A stretch of 64,000 bases of DNA, from positions 1 to 64,000 of the forward strand of contig NZ_BCXJ01000005.1 of NCBI RefSeq assembly GCF_001598215.1. Direction: 5' to 3'. Shown here piece by piece: positions 46,528-55,951 of the stretch; position 1 is the stretch's first letter; each line of letters opens with the position of its first letter. The position numbers and the translations under genes were made by a program. This stretch comes from Shouchella clausii (GTDB taxonomy: Bacteria; Bacillota; Bacilli; Bacillales; Bacillaceae_D). Below the pieces are notes generated by a model. It did no database searches. It had not been told where the DNA came from and worked only from the letters and a program-made list of their open reading frames with translations.

Positions 46528-47127
46528 ATGGCGAATAAAAAAATGATAATAGGATTGGTATCTTTACTTGCCATCGTCATACTCTCCGCATGTGCGGAGC
46601 AAACGGAAGATACAAATAACGATAACAACACGGAACAAAACTCTGAGGATAGTACACATGATGATATGGAGGGCATGGATCACTCTGAAATGCATATGTC
46701 TGGATCTGGAGAGGTACCGGAAGGATTACAGGAAGCAGACAATCCAACCTATGAAGTTGGCAGTAAGGCGATCATTGAATCAAATCATATGGAAGGTATG
46801 AAAGGTGCGGAGGCAACAATAGTTGGAGCTTATGATACCACTGTTTATACCGTATCTTATATGCCTACAACAGGTGGTGAGGAAGTAAGCAATCATAAGT
46901 GGGTCATTCATGAAGAATTGGAAGATCCCAGCGAAACACCATTAGAACCTGGTGATGAAGCTGTCCTAAATGCTGATCATATGGAAGGCATGGATGGTGC
47001 GACCGCTCAAATTGATTCGGCCGAAGAAACCACAGTATATATGGTTGATTTTGCTTTAACTACAAGTGGAGAAGAAGTAACAAACCATAAATGGGTCACC
47101 GAAGATGAATTGTCCCCTATGGAATAA
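46528..47127 (+). CDS. YdhK/CopL-like DUF1541 lipoprotein
   Basis: A 199-residue lipoprotein (lipobox ILSAC) with an acidic Met/His linker (MEGMDHSEMHMSG) and two DUF1541 repeats: SKAIIESNHMEGMKGAEATIVGAY...NHKWVIHEEL and EAVLNADHMEGMDGATAQI...NHKWVTEDEL. DUF1541 includes B. subtilis YdhK and the S. aureus CopL surface copper-binding protein encoded with copB. The HMEGM pair in each repeat is a plausible metal site. Binding of surface copper is inferred. Confidence 0.87.
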   Translation: MANKKMIIGLVSLLAIVILSACAEQTEDTNNDNNTEQNSEDSTHDDMEGMDHSEMHMSGSGEVPEGLQEADNPTYEVGSKAIIESNHMEGMKGAEATIVGAYDTTVYTVSYMPTTGGEEVSNHKWVIHEELEDPSETPLEPGDEAVLNADHMEGMDGATAQIDSAEETTVYMVDFALTTSGEEVTNHKWVTEDELSPME

Positions 47128-47196
47128 AATTAGAATTAACTAGCGTAAATTTTAAAGACGAGCAACTCTGTCTTTTAGTGTATCATCATTATAAAT

Positions 47197-47238
47197 TAGA
47201 GAAGAAATCTTCTACAAAAGATATCTTCTCTATTTTTT
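47197..47238 (+). terminator. terminator after the YdhK-like gene
   Basis: TAGAGAAGA and TCTTCTCTA arms followed by T6 on the plus strand. Confidence 0.8.
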
Positions 47239-47365
47239 ATTGAATCCGATAACTAAGTTGCTATTGAGCAAGAAAGTTATGTTAATATTTTTTTCATTCT
47301 GCAAAGAATCTGCATAAATACCAATTATTATTAAAAAAAATCTATTCAAATGGAGTGTTCATTTT

Positions 47366-47713
47366 ATGTATGATTCATACCTTCTAAATGAAAAAAATCC
47401 CCAACTAAGTCCAACTGGATTATTTTGTACATTAACCAGTAGTTATTCTATTACCCTCCCCAAACCTATTAGGGATATTTTAAATTTGAACCCTGGGGAT
47501 GAGATAGTAATTAGTTTAAGATCTCAATCTCATGAATTAGTAGTGCAAAAATTTGGTGGAAATTCACTAGAGAATATAATGATATTGAATGAAAGAGGTT
47601 CATTCAGAGTACCAAAAGAGTTTATTAAATTTCTATATTTAGAAAAAGGGGACACCTTTATTTTATACCTTAATAGAGAGCAAAAAATCGTTTTGTTGAG
47701 AAAACGATCATGA
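47366..47713 (+). CDS. double SpoVT-AbrB-domain protein
   Basis: A 115-residue protein with two AbrB-like beta motifs: TLTSSYSITLPKPIRDILNLNPGDEIVI (about 22-49) and NERGSFRVPKEFIKFLYLEKGDTFILYL (about 74-101). It probably forms a swapped-hairpin DNA-binding dimer in a single chain. Targets unknown; it could regulate island genes, including the neighbouring cell-wall protein. GGAGTG precedes the ATG by eight bases. Confidence 0.75.
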   Translation: MYDSYLLNEKNPQLSPTGLFCTLTSSYSITLPKPIRDILNLNPGDEIVISLRSQSHELVVQKFGGNSLENIMILNERGSFRVPKEFIKFLYLEKGDTFILYLNREQKIVLLRKRS

Positions 47714-47875
47714 CATTTTGTTTAATCGTCAAGATAAAGACAACAGTTTTAAAACGCTCCTTACCTTTCATCTATTTTTAGAAATTTACGAGCAGCGGGG
47801 CAAGACGTTTACATAAAAAATGCTGTCGATTATTGTAACAAAACTTATTCAATTCTGTAATATTTAATCATATTA

Positions 47876-47892
47876 TGTAACCTTTATGTAAT
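47876..47892 (+). promoter_or_regulatory. WalR (YycF) box
   Basis: TGTAAC, five bases, TGTAAT: an exact match to the WalR consensus TGTWAH-N5-TGTWAH. It is about 130 bases before a secreted NlpC/P60 gene, the kind of cell-wall gene WalRK controls. A candidate -35 (TTGACA at 47917-47922) follows closely. Confidence 0.7.
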
Positions 47893-48019
47893 TTTATTAT
47901 GATTTCTATTGTGATGTTGACATGCTAAACTTTATCTAAGAGTGAAAAATTTATTACATAGAATTTCAATCTTAACTGCAAAACAACCAGAATTATAAAC
48001 ATTAAAAGGAGGAACACTT

Positions 48020-48934
48020 ATGGCAACATCCCGTCTTAACATGAAAAAATATGTACTTTCAAGTACATTTGCTGCTTCTATTGCATTAACTCCATTTTTA
48101 GGAGATAGTGTGTTGGCAAGTGCAGGTGAAGACTCTTCTAAAGGTGATATCTCTATTGAAGAAAGCAACTTATCCAATCTTCAAGTTGAGCAACAAGCAC
48201 CAACCACTACAGAAAATGTAAACACATCCCTTCTCCGACAAGGTAGTACGGGATCAGAGGTAGAGAATTTACAAAGTACTCTACAGGCACTTGGTTACTA
48301 TTCTTATGATGCAGATGGTATTTTTGGTGATATTACTGCACAAGCAGTGAGGAATTTCCAAGCAGATCAAGGATTACAAGTAGATGGTATTGTCGGGTCA
48401 AATACAAAGAACGCATTAGCATTACCCACTGACACACCTTCTTTACCTCAGGACTCCTTATCTGAAACGAATGATGAAGAAATTGTTCTTAAAGAGACTG
48501 GAAATTCAAATGAATTAAATAACACGAACATATCTAATGGGCCAAGCGAATCTGTAGCTATTTCCCCTAGTCAAGATAATATTGTTTCTGCAGCAGAGAG
48601 TGTGCTTGGAACACCTTATGTCTGGGGAGGAACTACTGCTTCTGGTTTAGATAGTAGCGGCTTTATTCAATATGTATTTAATCAAGTAGGTATTGATGTT
48701 GCCCGTACACACCGTGATAATTGGGTAAATACTGGCGTGCATGTTGGCTCTCCTAGTATTGGTGATATTGTATTCTTTGAAGGTACTTATGACGTTCAAG
48801 GCGCTTCCCATAGTGGTGTTTATATTGGAAATAATCAAATGATTCATTCAGGGGATAATGGAGTGGTTGTAGCAGATATAAGCATTGATTACTGGCAAAA
48901 TCACTATATTGGTGCAAAATCTTATACACAATAA
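48020..48934 (+). CDS. secreted peptidoglycan-binding NlpC/P60-like protein, catalytic Cys replaced by Ser
   Basis: A 304-residue secreted protein. Signal peptide (MKKYVLSSTFAASIALTPF, cleaved after SVLASA), then PG_binding_1 (about 71-133: LLRQGSTGSEVENLQSTLQALGYYSYDADGIFG), a Ser/Asn linker, and an NlpC/P60 domain (about 185-303). Where active members have D-C-S-G, this one reads Asp211-Ser212-Ser213-Gly214 (codon AGT at 48653-48655), so the nucleophile is lost. The later His (SHSGVYIG) and overall fold are retained. The related Orf14 at 58167 keeps D-C-S-G. Likely a wall-binding or inactive homologue, or a Ser enzyme. AAAGGAGG precedes the start. Confidence 0.85.
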   Translation: MATSRLNMKKYVLSSTFAASIALTPFLGDSVLASAGEDSSKGDISIEESNLSNLQVEQQAPTTTENVNTSLLRQGSTGSEVENLQSTLQALGYYSYDADGIFGDITAQAVRNFQADQGLQVDGIVGSNTKNALALPTDTPSLPQDSLSETNDEEIVLKETGNSNELNNTNISNGPSESVAISPSQDNIVSAAESVLGTPYVWGGTTASGLDSSGFIQYVFNQVGIDVARTHRDNWVNTGVHVGSPSIGDIVFFEGTYDVQGASHSGVYIGNNQMIHSGDNGVVVADISIDYWQNHYIGAKSYTQ

Positions 48935-48954
48935 ATAACGATAAAAACAAGCTT

Positions 48955-48980
48955 AAGCCATCATAATTTGATGGCTTTTT
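48955..48980 (+). terminator. terminator after the NlpC/P60-like gene
   Basis: AAGCCATCA and TGATGGCTT with T-run following. Confidence 0.85.
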
Positions 48981-49026
48981 AAAATAAACAAAGTATAAAT
49001 TTTTGATTATCTTTTTATATATTCTT

Positions 49027-49069
49027 AAATGCTCGTATAGCCTTATTCTATTGGCTTGCGAGCATTTTT
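49027..49069 (-). terminator. terminator at the int end of the Tn916-like element
   Basis: AAATGCTCG / CGAGCATTT with an inner AGCC/GGCT pair and T5 on the plus side. It lies just beyond the int stop and marks the outer region of the element. Confidence 0.75.
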
Positions 49070-49125
49070 ACTGTTGGTAGATACTTCACGTTTCATTACA
49101 TATTTCTTTATATTTTAGCTGTCAA

Positions 49126-49147
49126 AAGTGGTAAATAAGTAGTAAAT
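49126..49147. repeat. Int arm-type (DR2-like) tandem repeats
   Basis: Two adjacent 11-base repeats, AAGTGGTAAAT and AAGTAGTAAAT, differing at one position. DR2 sites of this type bind the N-terminal domain of Tn916 Int, and they lie between int and the element's end, as here. Confidence 0.7.
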
Positions 49148-49160
49148 TCATTTGTTACTA

Positions 49161-50374
49161 CTAAGCAGCTAGTTGTTCCTTTTGTTTTCTTTTTTCCAAA
49201 CGTTCCACTTCTGCCATTGCGGAATCGAATGTTGCGTGAGCGTAATAGTCCAGTGTCATAGTTATATTTGCGTGTCCCATAATGTACTGCAATGCTTTTG
49301 GGTTCATACCCTCATTTGCATAGTTGGTACAGAATGTATGTCGCAAAATATGTGGAGTGATGTGTGGTAACTTATCCTCATTATACTTGTTGTACTTCTT
49401 AACAAGGTTCCTCAACATATTTCCGTAATCAGTAGCAACCTTTGGATACCCTTTACGATTAACAAAGAGAAAATCACTATATCCATCAATCACAACACGT
49501 TTACCATTTTTACGATTGGCTAACACTCGCATAAATGCTTGATAGGCTTCTTCAACCATAGGAACTTGACGCTCGCCACTTTTGGTTTTTGGTGTTTCAA
49601 TGTAGTACCCAATTTCAGTATCTCTCAATAGTTGATGGTCTACATGGATAAGACGATTTTCAAAATCTAAATCGGAAAGGGTCAAACCACCAAACTCTGA
49701 AATACGAAGACCTGTTTTTAAGAGTATCAGAATTTCATCATAATTTTTGCTGTAGGTCTTATCAGCTTTCGCAAAGGCTAACAGTTTTTCTTTCTGTTCT
49801 TCTGTTAATGCAATCTTAGGAACAGTATCATCATCAATCACTGTGTTCAGTTGAAAATCAAATGGATTCTTCCGAACATAATCATCTTGTATGGCAATAT
49901 AGAACGAAGCCTTTAAAGAACGCTTATAATTATTGATGGTTGAATAAGCAAATCCATTTTCATTCTAATCGCCCATTCCTTAGCGTCAGAAGGCTTAATA
50001 CTGTCAATGCTTCTTACACCTAACTTGTCTTTTTCCAAAATATCCATCAGATATTTACGTCCCGTTTGAGTGGGTTTTCTAACCTTTGGTCTTTGAGCAT
50101 TTTGTTTGGCGTAAAGTTGACAGAGTGTCATTTTCTTCCCTACAACATCAATACCATCATGAATATCTTTCTGTACCTCTGCTACTTTCTCTCGAAGTGA
50201 AACACAATCACGCTTACCTGCTGGGACTCTATCCGTAGATACAAGTTTCCATGAATATACCGATTGTGGCAGTCCAAATGTATCTACATACTTGTATAAA
50301 TACCTTCCGTCTTTTCGTTGGCTCTCTCCTGTTTTTAAGATTCGACCTTTGTTGTCCCGTCTTTTTTGTGACAT
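49161..50374 (-). pseudogene. int: Tn916-type tyrosine integrase, frameshifted
   Basis: Two reading frames together cover a full Tn916-like Int. The N-terminal part (start near 50374) reads MSQKRRDNKGRILKTGESQRKD through SDAKEWAIRM. The C-terminal part carries the catalytic Arg (TGLRISEFGG), HILRHTF, GHANI and the nucleophile Tyr in MTLDYYAHA. They are out of frame at 49959-49960: after ATG, two A's stand where Tn916 has six bases (codons Ser-Glu), i.e. a four-base deletion. Translation as written would stop after ISVL. Element excision is therefore probably blocked unless another integrase helps. Confidence 0.9.
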
Positions 50375-50454
50375 GACAATTGCTCCTTTCCTTATATGGA
50401 AAGAGCCTTGATACGACTTAAGACGATCATATCATATACAAGACTCTGAGACGA

Positions 50455-50658
50455 CTAGATAACATCTAATGTATCTATTACTTTTTCAAACTGTTTCCGC
50501 TTAATCTGAATACGGTTACCATTCATAATGAGCCAGTTTTCATGTTTATTTTCTTCTGCCAAGCGACGAAGTTTGTTTTCGCCAATACGAAAATATTGTG
50601 ACGCTTCTTCAATGGTTAAGGTATAACGCTCCCAGATAGGAATGTCAGCCTGTTTCAT
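50455..50658 (-). CDS. xis: excisionase Xis (Tn916 type)
   Basis: A 67-residue winged-helix directionality factor, [30 protein letters not shown]..., the same length as Tn916 Xis. The start follows AAAGGAGG by five bases; a longer in-frame start is rejected. It precedes int by about 80 bases on the same strand. It binds DNA at the element ends to direct excision, but its partner Int is broken here. Confidence 0.95.
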   Translation of the reverse strand: MKQADIPIWERYTLTIEEASQYFRIGENKLRRLAEENKHENWLIMNGNRIQIKRKQFEKVIDTLDVI

Positions 50659-50689
50659 AAAATCCTCCTTTCCATAAACGTGTTTTACA

Positions 50690-50948
50690 AACAATCAAAC
50701 AGCTTTAGCAAAGCTCACTGGATTTTCACCTCTACATGGTTCTCATGTAGCCATACCCATTGCCTGCGACGTTTCTATCACGTTCGGACTGTGGCTGTAT
50801 GGGAGTATCATTATCACGATAAGAAAGTCATAGCAGTAATCTTGCTAAGGATTACTTACGAATCACTAACATGTATCGCTCGCTGTCTTGCAAGGTCATG
50901 GCGTATTAGTTCGGCGGCTCTTTTCTTATCGAAACGTATTTGATTGTT
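50690..50948. ncRNA. structured non-coding element, copy B
   Basis: A 259-base element closed by AACAATCAAA / TTTGATTGTT. Internal plus-strand helices: AGCTTTagcAAAGCT; CTACATGgttctCATGTAG; CCATAC/GTATGG; TATC/GATA; GTAATC/GATTAC. It shares GGGAGTATCATTAT, TATCGCTCG and GTCATGGCG with copy A and the same order of helices. It lies between orf8 and xis, the position where some Tn916 annotations place the doubtful orf5. RNA function is inferred; strand undecided, although a G-U type pair (GACGT/ACGTT) slightly favours the plus strand. Confidence 0.6.
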
Positions 50949-51082
50949 TTATTTAGTTGTCAAAGAACATTGGCTTATCAGCCTATCAAAATATACTGGG
51001 AACAATATGTTTTGATAGAATGACAAACTTCTAGCCAGGAAGCGTGTAACGCTCCAACACGCTTCCACGGTTGGCGAAAGGA

Positions 51083-51313
51083 TTAGTTGACTTCAAAGGA
51101 CAAAACTTTGGTAATCAGTCGAGTTTGCATTCTGCCTCGTAGCACTTCATCCACGACCATTTGTTGATTCCCATATTCATCTTTCATGGGGCGAAGAGAG
51201 CGTTTTGAGATATAACCTCTGTAGTGCTTTACAATGTGATGAATAGCTTCTGTATCACCGTCTGTCGCCTGTACAATAAGAGAAAAGGGAACCATAGGAT
51301 ATGTTGTTCTCAT
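51083..51313 (-). CDS. Tn916 Orf8-like helix-turn-helix regulator
   Basis: A 76-residue protein, MRTTYPMVPFSLIVQATDGD..., close to Tn916 Orf8 in length and sequence. The start overlaps the orf7 stop (ATGA). In Tn916, Orf7 and Orf8 are needed for transcription through the closed circle into the transfer genes. It is the counterpart of the gene at 20956-21210. Confidence 0.93.
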   Translation of the reverse strand: MRTTYPMVPFSLIVQATDGDTEAIHHIVKHYRGYISKRSLRPMKDEYGNQQMVVDEVLRGRMQTRLITKVLSFEVN

Positions 51314-51732
51314 TCTGCATGCTCCTTTATAATTTTTTTAATCAAGGCTAGTCCACTGGTTCGGTGACGATAAACAGTAGAACGACTTAATTTTAATAGC
51401 TTTGCGATCTCCGTATCGTTCATATCCATAAAGTAATACAGCAAAATGATGTTACGCTTTTTTTCTGATAGATTCCGTAGTGCTTCACTTAATAAATCAC
51501 TTTTCACACCAATGTTTGAACCGTACAATGGGAACATTTGCAAATGGGTGGCATAGTGATCGACAGTAGAAAACTGATTGACCAGATAATCTCCTGTATC
51601 AGAGAAGGAAATTTCTTGTTTTGAAATTCTTGATAAATGTTTGAAATAATCTTTACGTTCATCTTCCATCGCACTTTTACAGAGATAATCAAACTGATTT
51701 TCTATCGTTGTTTGAAAAGAAGATGGTTTCAT
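51310..51732 (-). CDS. Tn916 Orf7-like sigma-factor-type regulator
   Basis: A 140-residue protein (Tn916 Orf7 is 140) with a C-terminal sigma region-4 helix-turn-helix (LSEKKRNIILLYYFMDMNDTEIAKLLKLSRSTVYRHR). The start MKPSSFQ follows AAAGGGGGTG; the longer frame upstream includes terminator DNA and is rejected. Counterpart of 21182-21628. Confidence 0.93.
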   Translation of the reverse strand: MKPSSFQTTIENQFDYLCKSAMEDERKDYFKHLSRISKQEISFSDTGDYLVNQFSTVDHYATHLQMFPLYGSNIGVKSDLLSEALRNLSEKKRNIILLYYFMDMNDTEIAKLLKLSRSTVYRHRTSGLALIKKIIKEHAE

Positions 51733-51864
51733 CGTTTTCACCCCCTTTCTTGTCATGAAAGGAAGTGAGCAATGCTCTTTTATCTCCCTTTGTACTAAGT
51801 CCCGACACGAAAGGGCTGTTTGCTGCATTTCTGGTAAAAAAACTATAAAAAAAGTTTTCAGCAA

Positions 51865-51906
51865 ACAAAAAAACACATAATCAGATGGATTGATCTGTAT
51901 ATGTGT
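51865..51906 (-). terminator. terminator/attenuator in front of orf7
   Basis: On the minus strand ACACATATACAGAT and ATCTGATTATGTGT pair with a small internal mismatch, followed by T6-7. It stands about 130 bases before orf7, matching the terminator upstream of the paired gene at 21628 and suggesting attenuation control. Confidence 0.7.
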
Positions 51907-51963
51907 CTTATTAATTCGTTCTATATGACTTATAAAACCACATTTTTGGGTATTTTCACCCAA

Positions 51964-52320
51964 TGTAAGTGGATGATCTTTTTTGACAAGGTTTCAAAAA
52001 GCAAATATTGTTGCCTAACAATATATTGCATGGCGACTACCTCCTAGAAGCCGTCATATTATTGAAAAAACAGAGATTAATACACCACCTATAAATTTTG
52101 TACAAAAATAGAGACGACAGCTATTAAACCGTCGTCTGGAAAATAGAATATATTTAATACATGAAAAGGGTACTGCCAGATAACGGTTTTTTTTATTACC
52201 GTCTAGCAGTATCTTTTGTTGTATGAAACTAGAAATGGGTATTGTACAACCACATAATACGTTTTTCTATACCTGTTTCTATTTTAATAGGAACACTAAG
52301 ATGTATAGAGGTGGTTTATT
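51964..52320. other. divergent orf7/orf9 control region with two hairpins
   Basis: No coding gene. One hairpin has arms AGACGAC (52112-52118) and GTCGTCT (52131-52137). A second has outer arms TACTGC/GCAGTA (52171-52211) with an inner ACGGT/ACCGT pair and a T-run after it. The region separates the plus-strand orf9 from minus-strand orf7 and probably holds both promoters. Confidence 0.55.
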
Positions 52321-52677
52321 ATGCGTAAAAAAGAAGATAAATATGATTTTAGAGCGTTTGGACTTACGATAAAAGAAGCCCGTATAAAACATGGTTTAAC
52401 CCGAGAACAAGTGGGAGCAATGATAGAGATTGATCCACGCTATTTAACGAATATTGAGAATAAAGGACAGCACCCAAGCATACAGGTGCTATATGATCTT
52501 GTCTCTTTACTAAACGTTTCTGTTGATGAGTTTTTTTTGCCAACAACCAATCTGTCGAAAAACACCAGACGCATACAATTGGAAAAGCAAATGGATAGCT
52601 TCACGGATAAAGAACTAATGCTTATGGAAGCTTTGGCTCACGGTATTAAAGAAACAAAAGCAATAAAAGATGAATGA
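52321..52677 (+). CDS. Tn916 Orf9-like XRE-family regulator
   Basis: A 118-residue protein with an N-terminal helix-turn-helix ([52 protein letters not shown]). Tn916 Orf9 is about this size and represses orf7. The AGGTGG site is close to the ATG. It is divergent from orf7, as in Tn916. Confidence 0.93.
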   Translation: MRKKEDKYDFRAFGLTIKEARIKHGLTREQVGAMIEIDPRYLTNIENKGQHPSIQVLYDLVSLLNVSVDEFFLPTTNLSKNTRRIQLEKQMDSFTDKELMLMEALAHGIKETKAIKDE

Positions 52678-52695
52678 ACCTAAATTTCTAAAAAA

Positions 52696-52739
52696 AGAGC
52701 CGATAAAATGAGGAACATTAACCTCAAATTATCGGCTCT
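52696..52739. terminator. bidirectional terminator between orf9 and orf6
   Basis: AGAGCCGATAA pairs with TTATCGGCTCT, with an inner TGAGG/CCTCA pair; on the minus strand a T-run follows. It overlaps the orf6 stop. Confidence 0.85.
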
Positions 52740-52920
52740 GCGTCTTAGCGTCTGGCTCTTTAACTATGGTAATTTTAAATTTGTTTATATTAACTAAACT
52801 TTCTTGTTTACATTTAGGACAGTAAAGAGGAAAGCTAATTAATATTGTATCCGCACATACCTTAGTACGTGTCTTTGAATTACAAATTGGGCAGAATATC
52901 CATTTGCTTTTTTCAATCAT
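52729..52920 (-). CDS. Orf6-like Cys-rich KTR-domain protein
   Basis: A 63-residue protein with IFCPICNSKTRTKVCADT and YCPKCKQESL, two CPxC knuckles that form a zinc ribbon, and the C-terminal KEPDAKTQSR. It matches Tn916 Orf6. Role unknown. It occupies the same place next to orf9 as in Tn916. Confidence 0.88.
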   Translation of the reverse strand: MIEKSKWIFCPICNSKTRTKVCADTILISFPLYCPKCKQESLVNINKFKITIVKEPDAKTQSR

Positions 52921-53051
52921 ATAATCTTATCCTTTCTTATTTACATCCTCACATAAATACATTTTCTACAAACAAATTTTCAAAATGTATTTTTTCACAT
53001 TCATTTATTCTTAAAAAGTTGAAAGTTTGTAATAACAAAACGACTTCATCT

Positions 53052-53672
53052 TCATGATGAAAGAAAAGTAATCAAAGCATGGAATGTACCATTCTCAGCC
53101 ATTATATAAACCCCTAACCCTATAAATACAATTGGTACAATCCAGCGTTCATACTTCTCAATTTTTTCCGATATATATTTCATAGAAGCTAGGCGATAGC
53201 TGATATAGCATAAGATACCAACCATAATTAAAAAGACAATTATAGCAATCACTATTTCAATGGCATTTAATGCTGTGAAGTATGGTATATAAATCGAAAA
53301 ATCATCTGCACTGGAAGCCAATACGATAAACGCAACTGTCAAATATAATTGTTTAAACCGATTGGATGAAAATAGTGATAAAATATTACTTTCGTCTGCA
53401 TCCTCTTCCCCCTTAACCCAAATTTTAATTCCTAAATAAAGTGGAAGAAGTCCAAGTAATCCTATAACCCATTCTTGAGGAATTAAATTCGCCACTCCAA
53501 GAGCAACTAATAAACTTACTGTAATAATAATTACAGTACCTATATATTGCCCTATCCAAATATGTTTTTCTTGACCTTTTTTTAATTGTGAAAACAAAAC
53601 TATTAATATAACAAGATAATCAATCCCTGTTGCAACATAAATAGCAGCAGCTGTAAATATAGTTACAATCAT
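53052..53672 (-). CDS. cadD: CadD-family cadmium resistance transporter
   Basis: A 206-residue protein with about five or six membrane helices, MIVTIFTAAAIYVATGIDYLVILIVLF, and the polar motif SSADDFSIYIPYF, typical of the CadD/LysE-related cadmium resistance family. It lies ~115 bases downstream of cadA on the same strand and may share its control. It is probably a Cd export or binding protein of the membrane. Confidence 0.87.
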   Translation of the reverse strand: MIVTIFTAAAIYVATGIDYLVILIVLFSQLKKGQEKHIWIGQYIGTVIIITVSLLVALGVANLIPQEWVIGLLGLLPLYLGIKIWVKGEEDADESNILSLFSSNRFKQLYLTVAFIVLASSADDFSIYIPYFTALNAIEIVIAIIVFLIMVGILCYISYRLASMKYISEKIEKYERWIVPIVFIGLGVYIMAENGTFHALITFLSS

Positions 53673-53788
53673 TTCTTCATCTCCAATGTTTTATAGTAAG
53701 GGCTTTTCTTTCAATTGAAAAACCCTTAGATTAAATCATCTATTAGGTTAAGAATTCTTGGTAGATGTGTTTTTAAATTCTATATTAG

Positions 53789-55951
53789 TTATTCATCTTC
53801 CTTTACTCGCATAAGCCGCAACCCATTTAAAGCAACTAAAAGGGTTGCCCCCATATCTGATAAGATTGCGATCCAAAGTGTTAACCAGCCAGGAATAACC
53901 AACAGTAGAGCCACTATTTTAATGGCAATTGCAAAAGTAATGTTCGCTTTGATGATATTTAGAGTTTTACGGCTGAGTTTAACGGTAAACGGAAGCTTCC
54001 TTAAATCATCGCCCATTAGAGCAACATCTGCCGTTTCTAACGCTGTATCTGTACCCGCACCGCCCATTGCAATGCCAACAGAAGAGGCAGCAAGTGCTGG
54101 GGCATCATTAACACCATCACCAACCATTGCTACATTACCATACTCCGATCTCATTTGTTTAATATAGTCCAATTTATCCTGTGGCATTAATTCTGCTTGA
54201 GTATCAGATACTCCAACGTGTGTACCGATTGCAGCAGCAGTACCTTTATTATCACCAGTCAACATAATCGTCTTTTTGATACCCAACTGATGTAACTTTT
54301 GAATCACATTTTTGCTTGTTTCTCGTACTTCATCAGCAACCGCAATAACTGCAAGTATATTTTGCTCCGTTCCAATAATCATGGCTGTTTTCCCTTGATT
54401 TTGAAGGTTTTTAACCTTATCTTCAAACTCTTGGCTAAAATCAGGAACAAATAATTCCTTGAAGAGTTTTGGGCTTCCTATATAATAGGTTGTTCCATTT
54501 ACAATTCCTTTTATACCCCGACCCGTAACAGAAGAAAAGTCCGTTACACTTATATCTGAATATGGGATATTCTCTTGCTCTGCTTTTTTCATAATTGCTG
54601 AAGCGAGAGGGTGTTGCGAAAGGTATTCAAGTGCTGTAATGATAGAAAGCAGCTCTTTTTCGTCTACCTGTTTATTTAATAAATTAAAATCTGTTACAAC
54701 GGGAACGCCTTTTGTAAGTGTTCCCGTTTTATCAAATGCAATGGCTTTTAAAGCCCCTATTTCTTCTAAATAGACACCGCCTTTGACCAGAACACCTTTT
54801 TTGGCAGCATTGCCGATTGCTGAAACAATCGAAATGGGAGTCGAAATGACCAACGCACAAGGACATCCAACAACCAGCGTGGCTAAACCTAGATACACCC
54901 AGTTCCCCCAACTTCCATCAAAGAATAAAGGCGGTACGGTAGCTACTAATGCTGCAATGACCATAATGCTTGGGGTATAATATTTTGCGAATTTATCAAC
55001 AAAAGCTTGCGACGGTGCACGTTCTCCTTGCGCTTCCTCTACGAGATGAATGATTTTAGATATCGTTGTGTCTTCAACAAGCTTTGTAATTTTGACCTCA
55101 AGCATTCCTTCTTCATTAAGCGTTCCTGCAAACACTTCATCGTCAACGGTTTTTTCAACAGGGACCGATTCACCTGTTATCGCCGCTTGGTTAATGGAGG
55201 AATATCCATTTACAATGACTCCATCCATGGCAATTTTCTGTCCGGGTTTAACAAGCATAATATCTCCAATTGCAATATCATTTACATGAATGGTCATTTC
55301 TTGTCCATTTCTTCTGACAATAGCTTCCTTTGGTGCAATGTCCATTAATGAATGGATAGATTGCCTTGCTCTATCCATGGAAAACCGTTCCAGTGCTTCA
55401 CTAATGGCAAAGAGTATAACGACAATGGCAACCTCTGCCCATTCCCCAATAATGACACCACCGATTACAGCAACTGTCATAAGGGTTCTCATATCAAACT
55501 GTAATCGAATTAAGTTTTGCAAACCCACTTTAAACAGTGATAATCCACCTACTAACATAGATGTGATAAATAACAATGCTGTAACGATATTCTCATTTCC
55601 GTTTACAAACATAGAAAGGAAACCGAGAGCCATAAATAAGGTCGAGTACAGTAATGTACTATGTTTTTTATAAAATGGAATTTTTTCCTCCCTATCAAGC
55701 TCTTCACTTTTTGGATCTTTCTCTCCATATTCAGCAGTCACTTTAAGATTTTCAAAAGCTCCTGCTTTTTCAAGTTCCTCTGTTGTGGTTTCCCCGTAAA
55801 CGGAAATTTTAGAGGCCCCAAAGTTTACTTTTGCCTCTTGTACACCTTCTAATGCTTTTACGTTATCTTCAAAAGTTTGTGCACAGCTTGCACAACTAAA
55901 CCCTTGTACACGATAAGTGTTCATTGTTTCTTTTGGTAATGATTCAGACAC
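53789..55951 (-). CDS. cadA: cadmium/zinc P-type ATPase CadA
   Basis: A 720-residue P1B-2 ATPase. One N-terminal metal domain with [11 protein letters not shown] (Cys20/Cys23), membrane CPC in [11 protein letters not shown] (the ALVIS variant is the Zn/Cd/Pb type), [17 protein letters not shown] and [13 protein letters not shown]. It exports Cd(II) and Zn(II). It overlaps cadC by eight bases, giving the cadC-cadA operon of plasmid pI258 type. It sits in the tet(M) slot of the Tn916-like element. Confidence 0.96.
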   Translation of the reverse strand: MSESLPKETMNTYRVQGFSCASCAQTFEDNVKALEGVQEAKVNFGASKISVYGETTTEELEKAGAFENLKVTAEYGEKDPKSEELDREEKIPFYKKHSTLLYSTLFMALGFLSMFVNGNENIVTALLFITSMLVGGLSLFKVGLQNLIRLQFDMRTLMTVAVIGGVIIGEWAEVAIVVILFAISEALERFSMDRARQSIHSLMDIAPKEAIVRRNGQEMTIHVNDIAIGDIMLVKPGQKIAMDGVIVNGYSSINQAAITGESVPVEKTVDDEVFAGTLNEEGMLEVKITKLVEDTTISKIIHLVEEAQGERAPSQAFVDKFAKYYTPSIMVIAALVATVPPLFFDGSWGNWVYLGLATLVVGCPCALVISTPISIVSAIGNAAKKGVLVKGGVYLEEIGALKAIAFDKTGTLTKGVPVVTDFNLLNKQVDEKELLSIITALEYLSQHPLASAIMKKAEQENIPYSDISVTDFSSVTGRGIKGIVNGTTYYIGSPKLFKELFVPDFSQEFEDKVKNLQNQGKTAMIIGTEQNILAVIAVADEVRETSKNVIQKLHQLGIKKTIMLTGDNKGTAAAIGTHVGVSDTQAELMPQDKLDYIKQMRSEYGNVAMVGDGVNDAPALAASSVGIAMGGAGTDTALETADVALMGDDLRKLPFTVKLSRKTLNIIKANITFAIAIKIVALLLVIPGWLTLWIAILSDMGATLLVALNGLRLMRVKEDE

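Noticed and set aside
50680-50943. Plus-strand 87-residue frame resembling Tn916 orf5
   Set aside because: It coincides with the structured element, has no ribosome site, is Ser/His/Arg-skewed in an atypical way, and the corresponding frame in copy A is not preserved.
53051-55951. Possible CRISPR or IS termini around the cad genes
   Set aside because: No regular repeat-spacer pattern and no inverted-repeat ends with target duplication were found.
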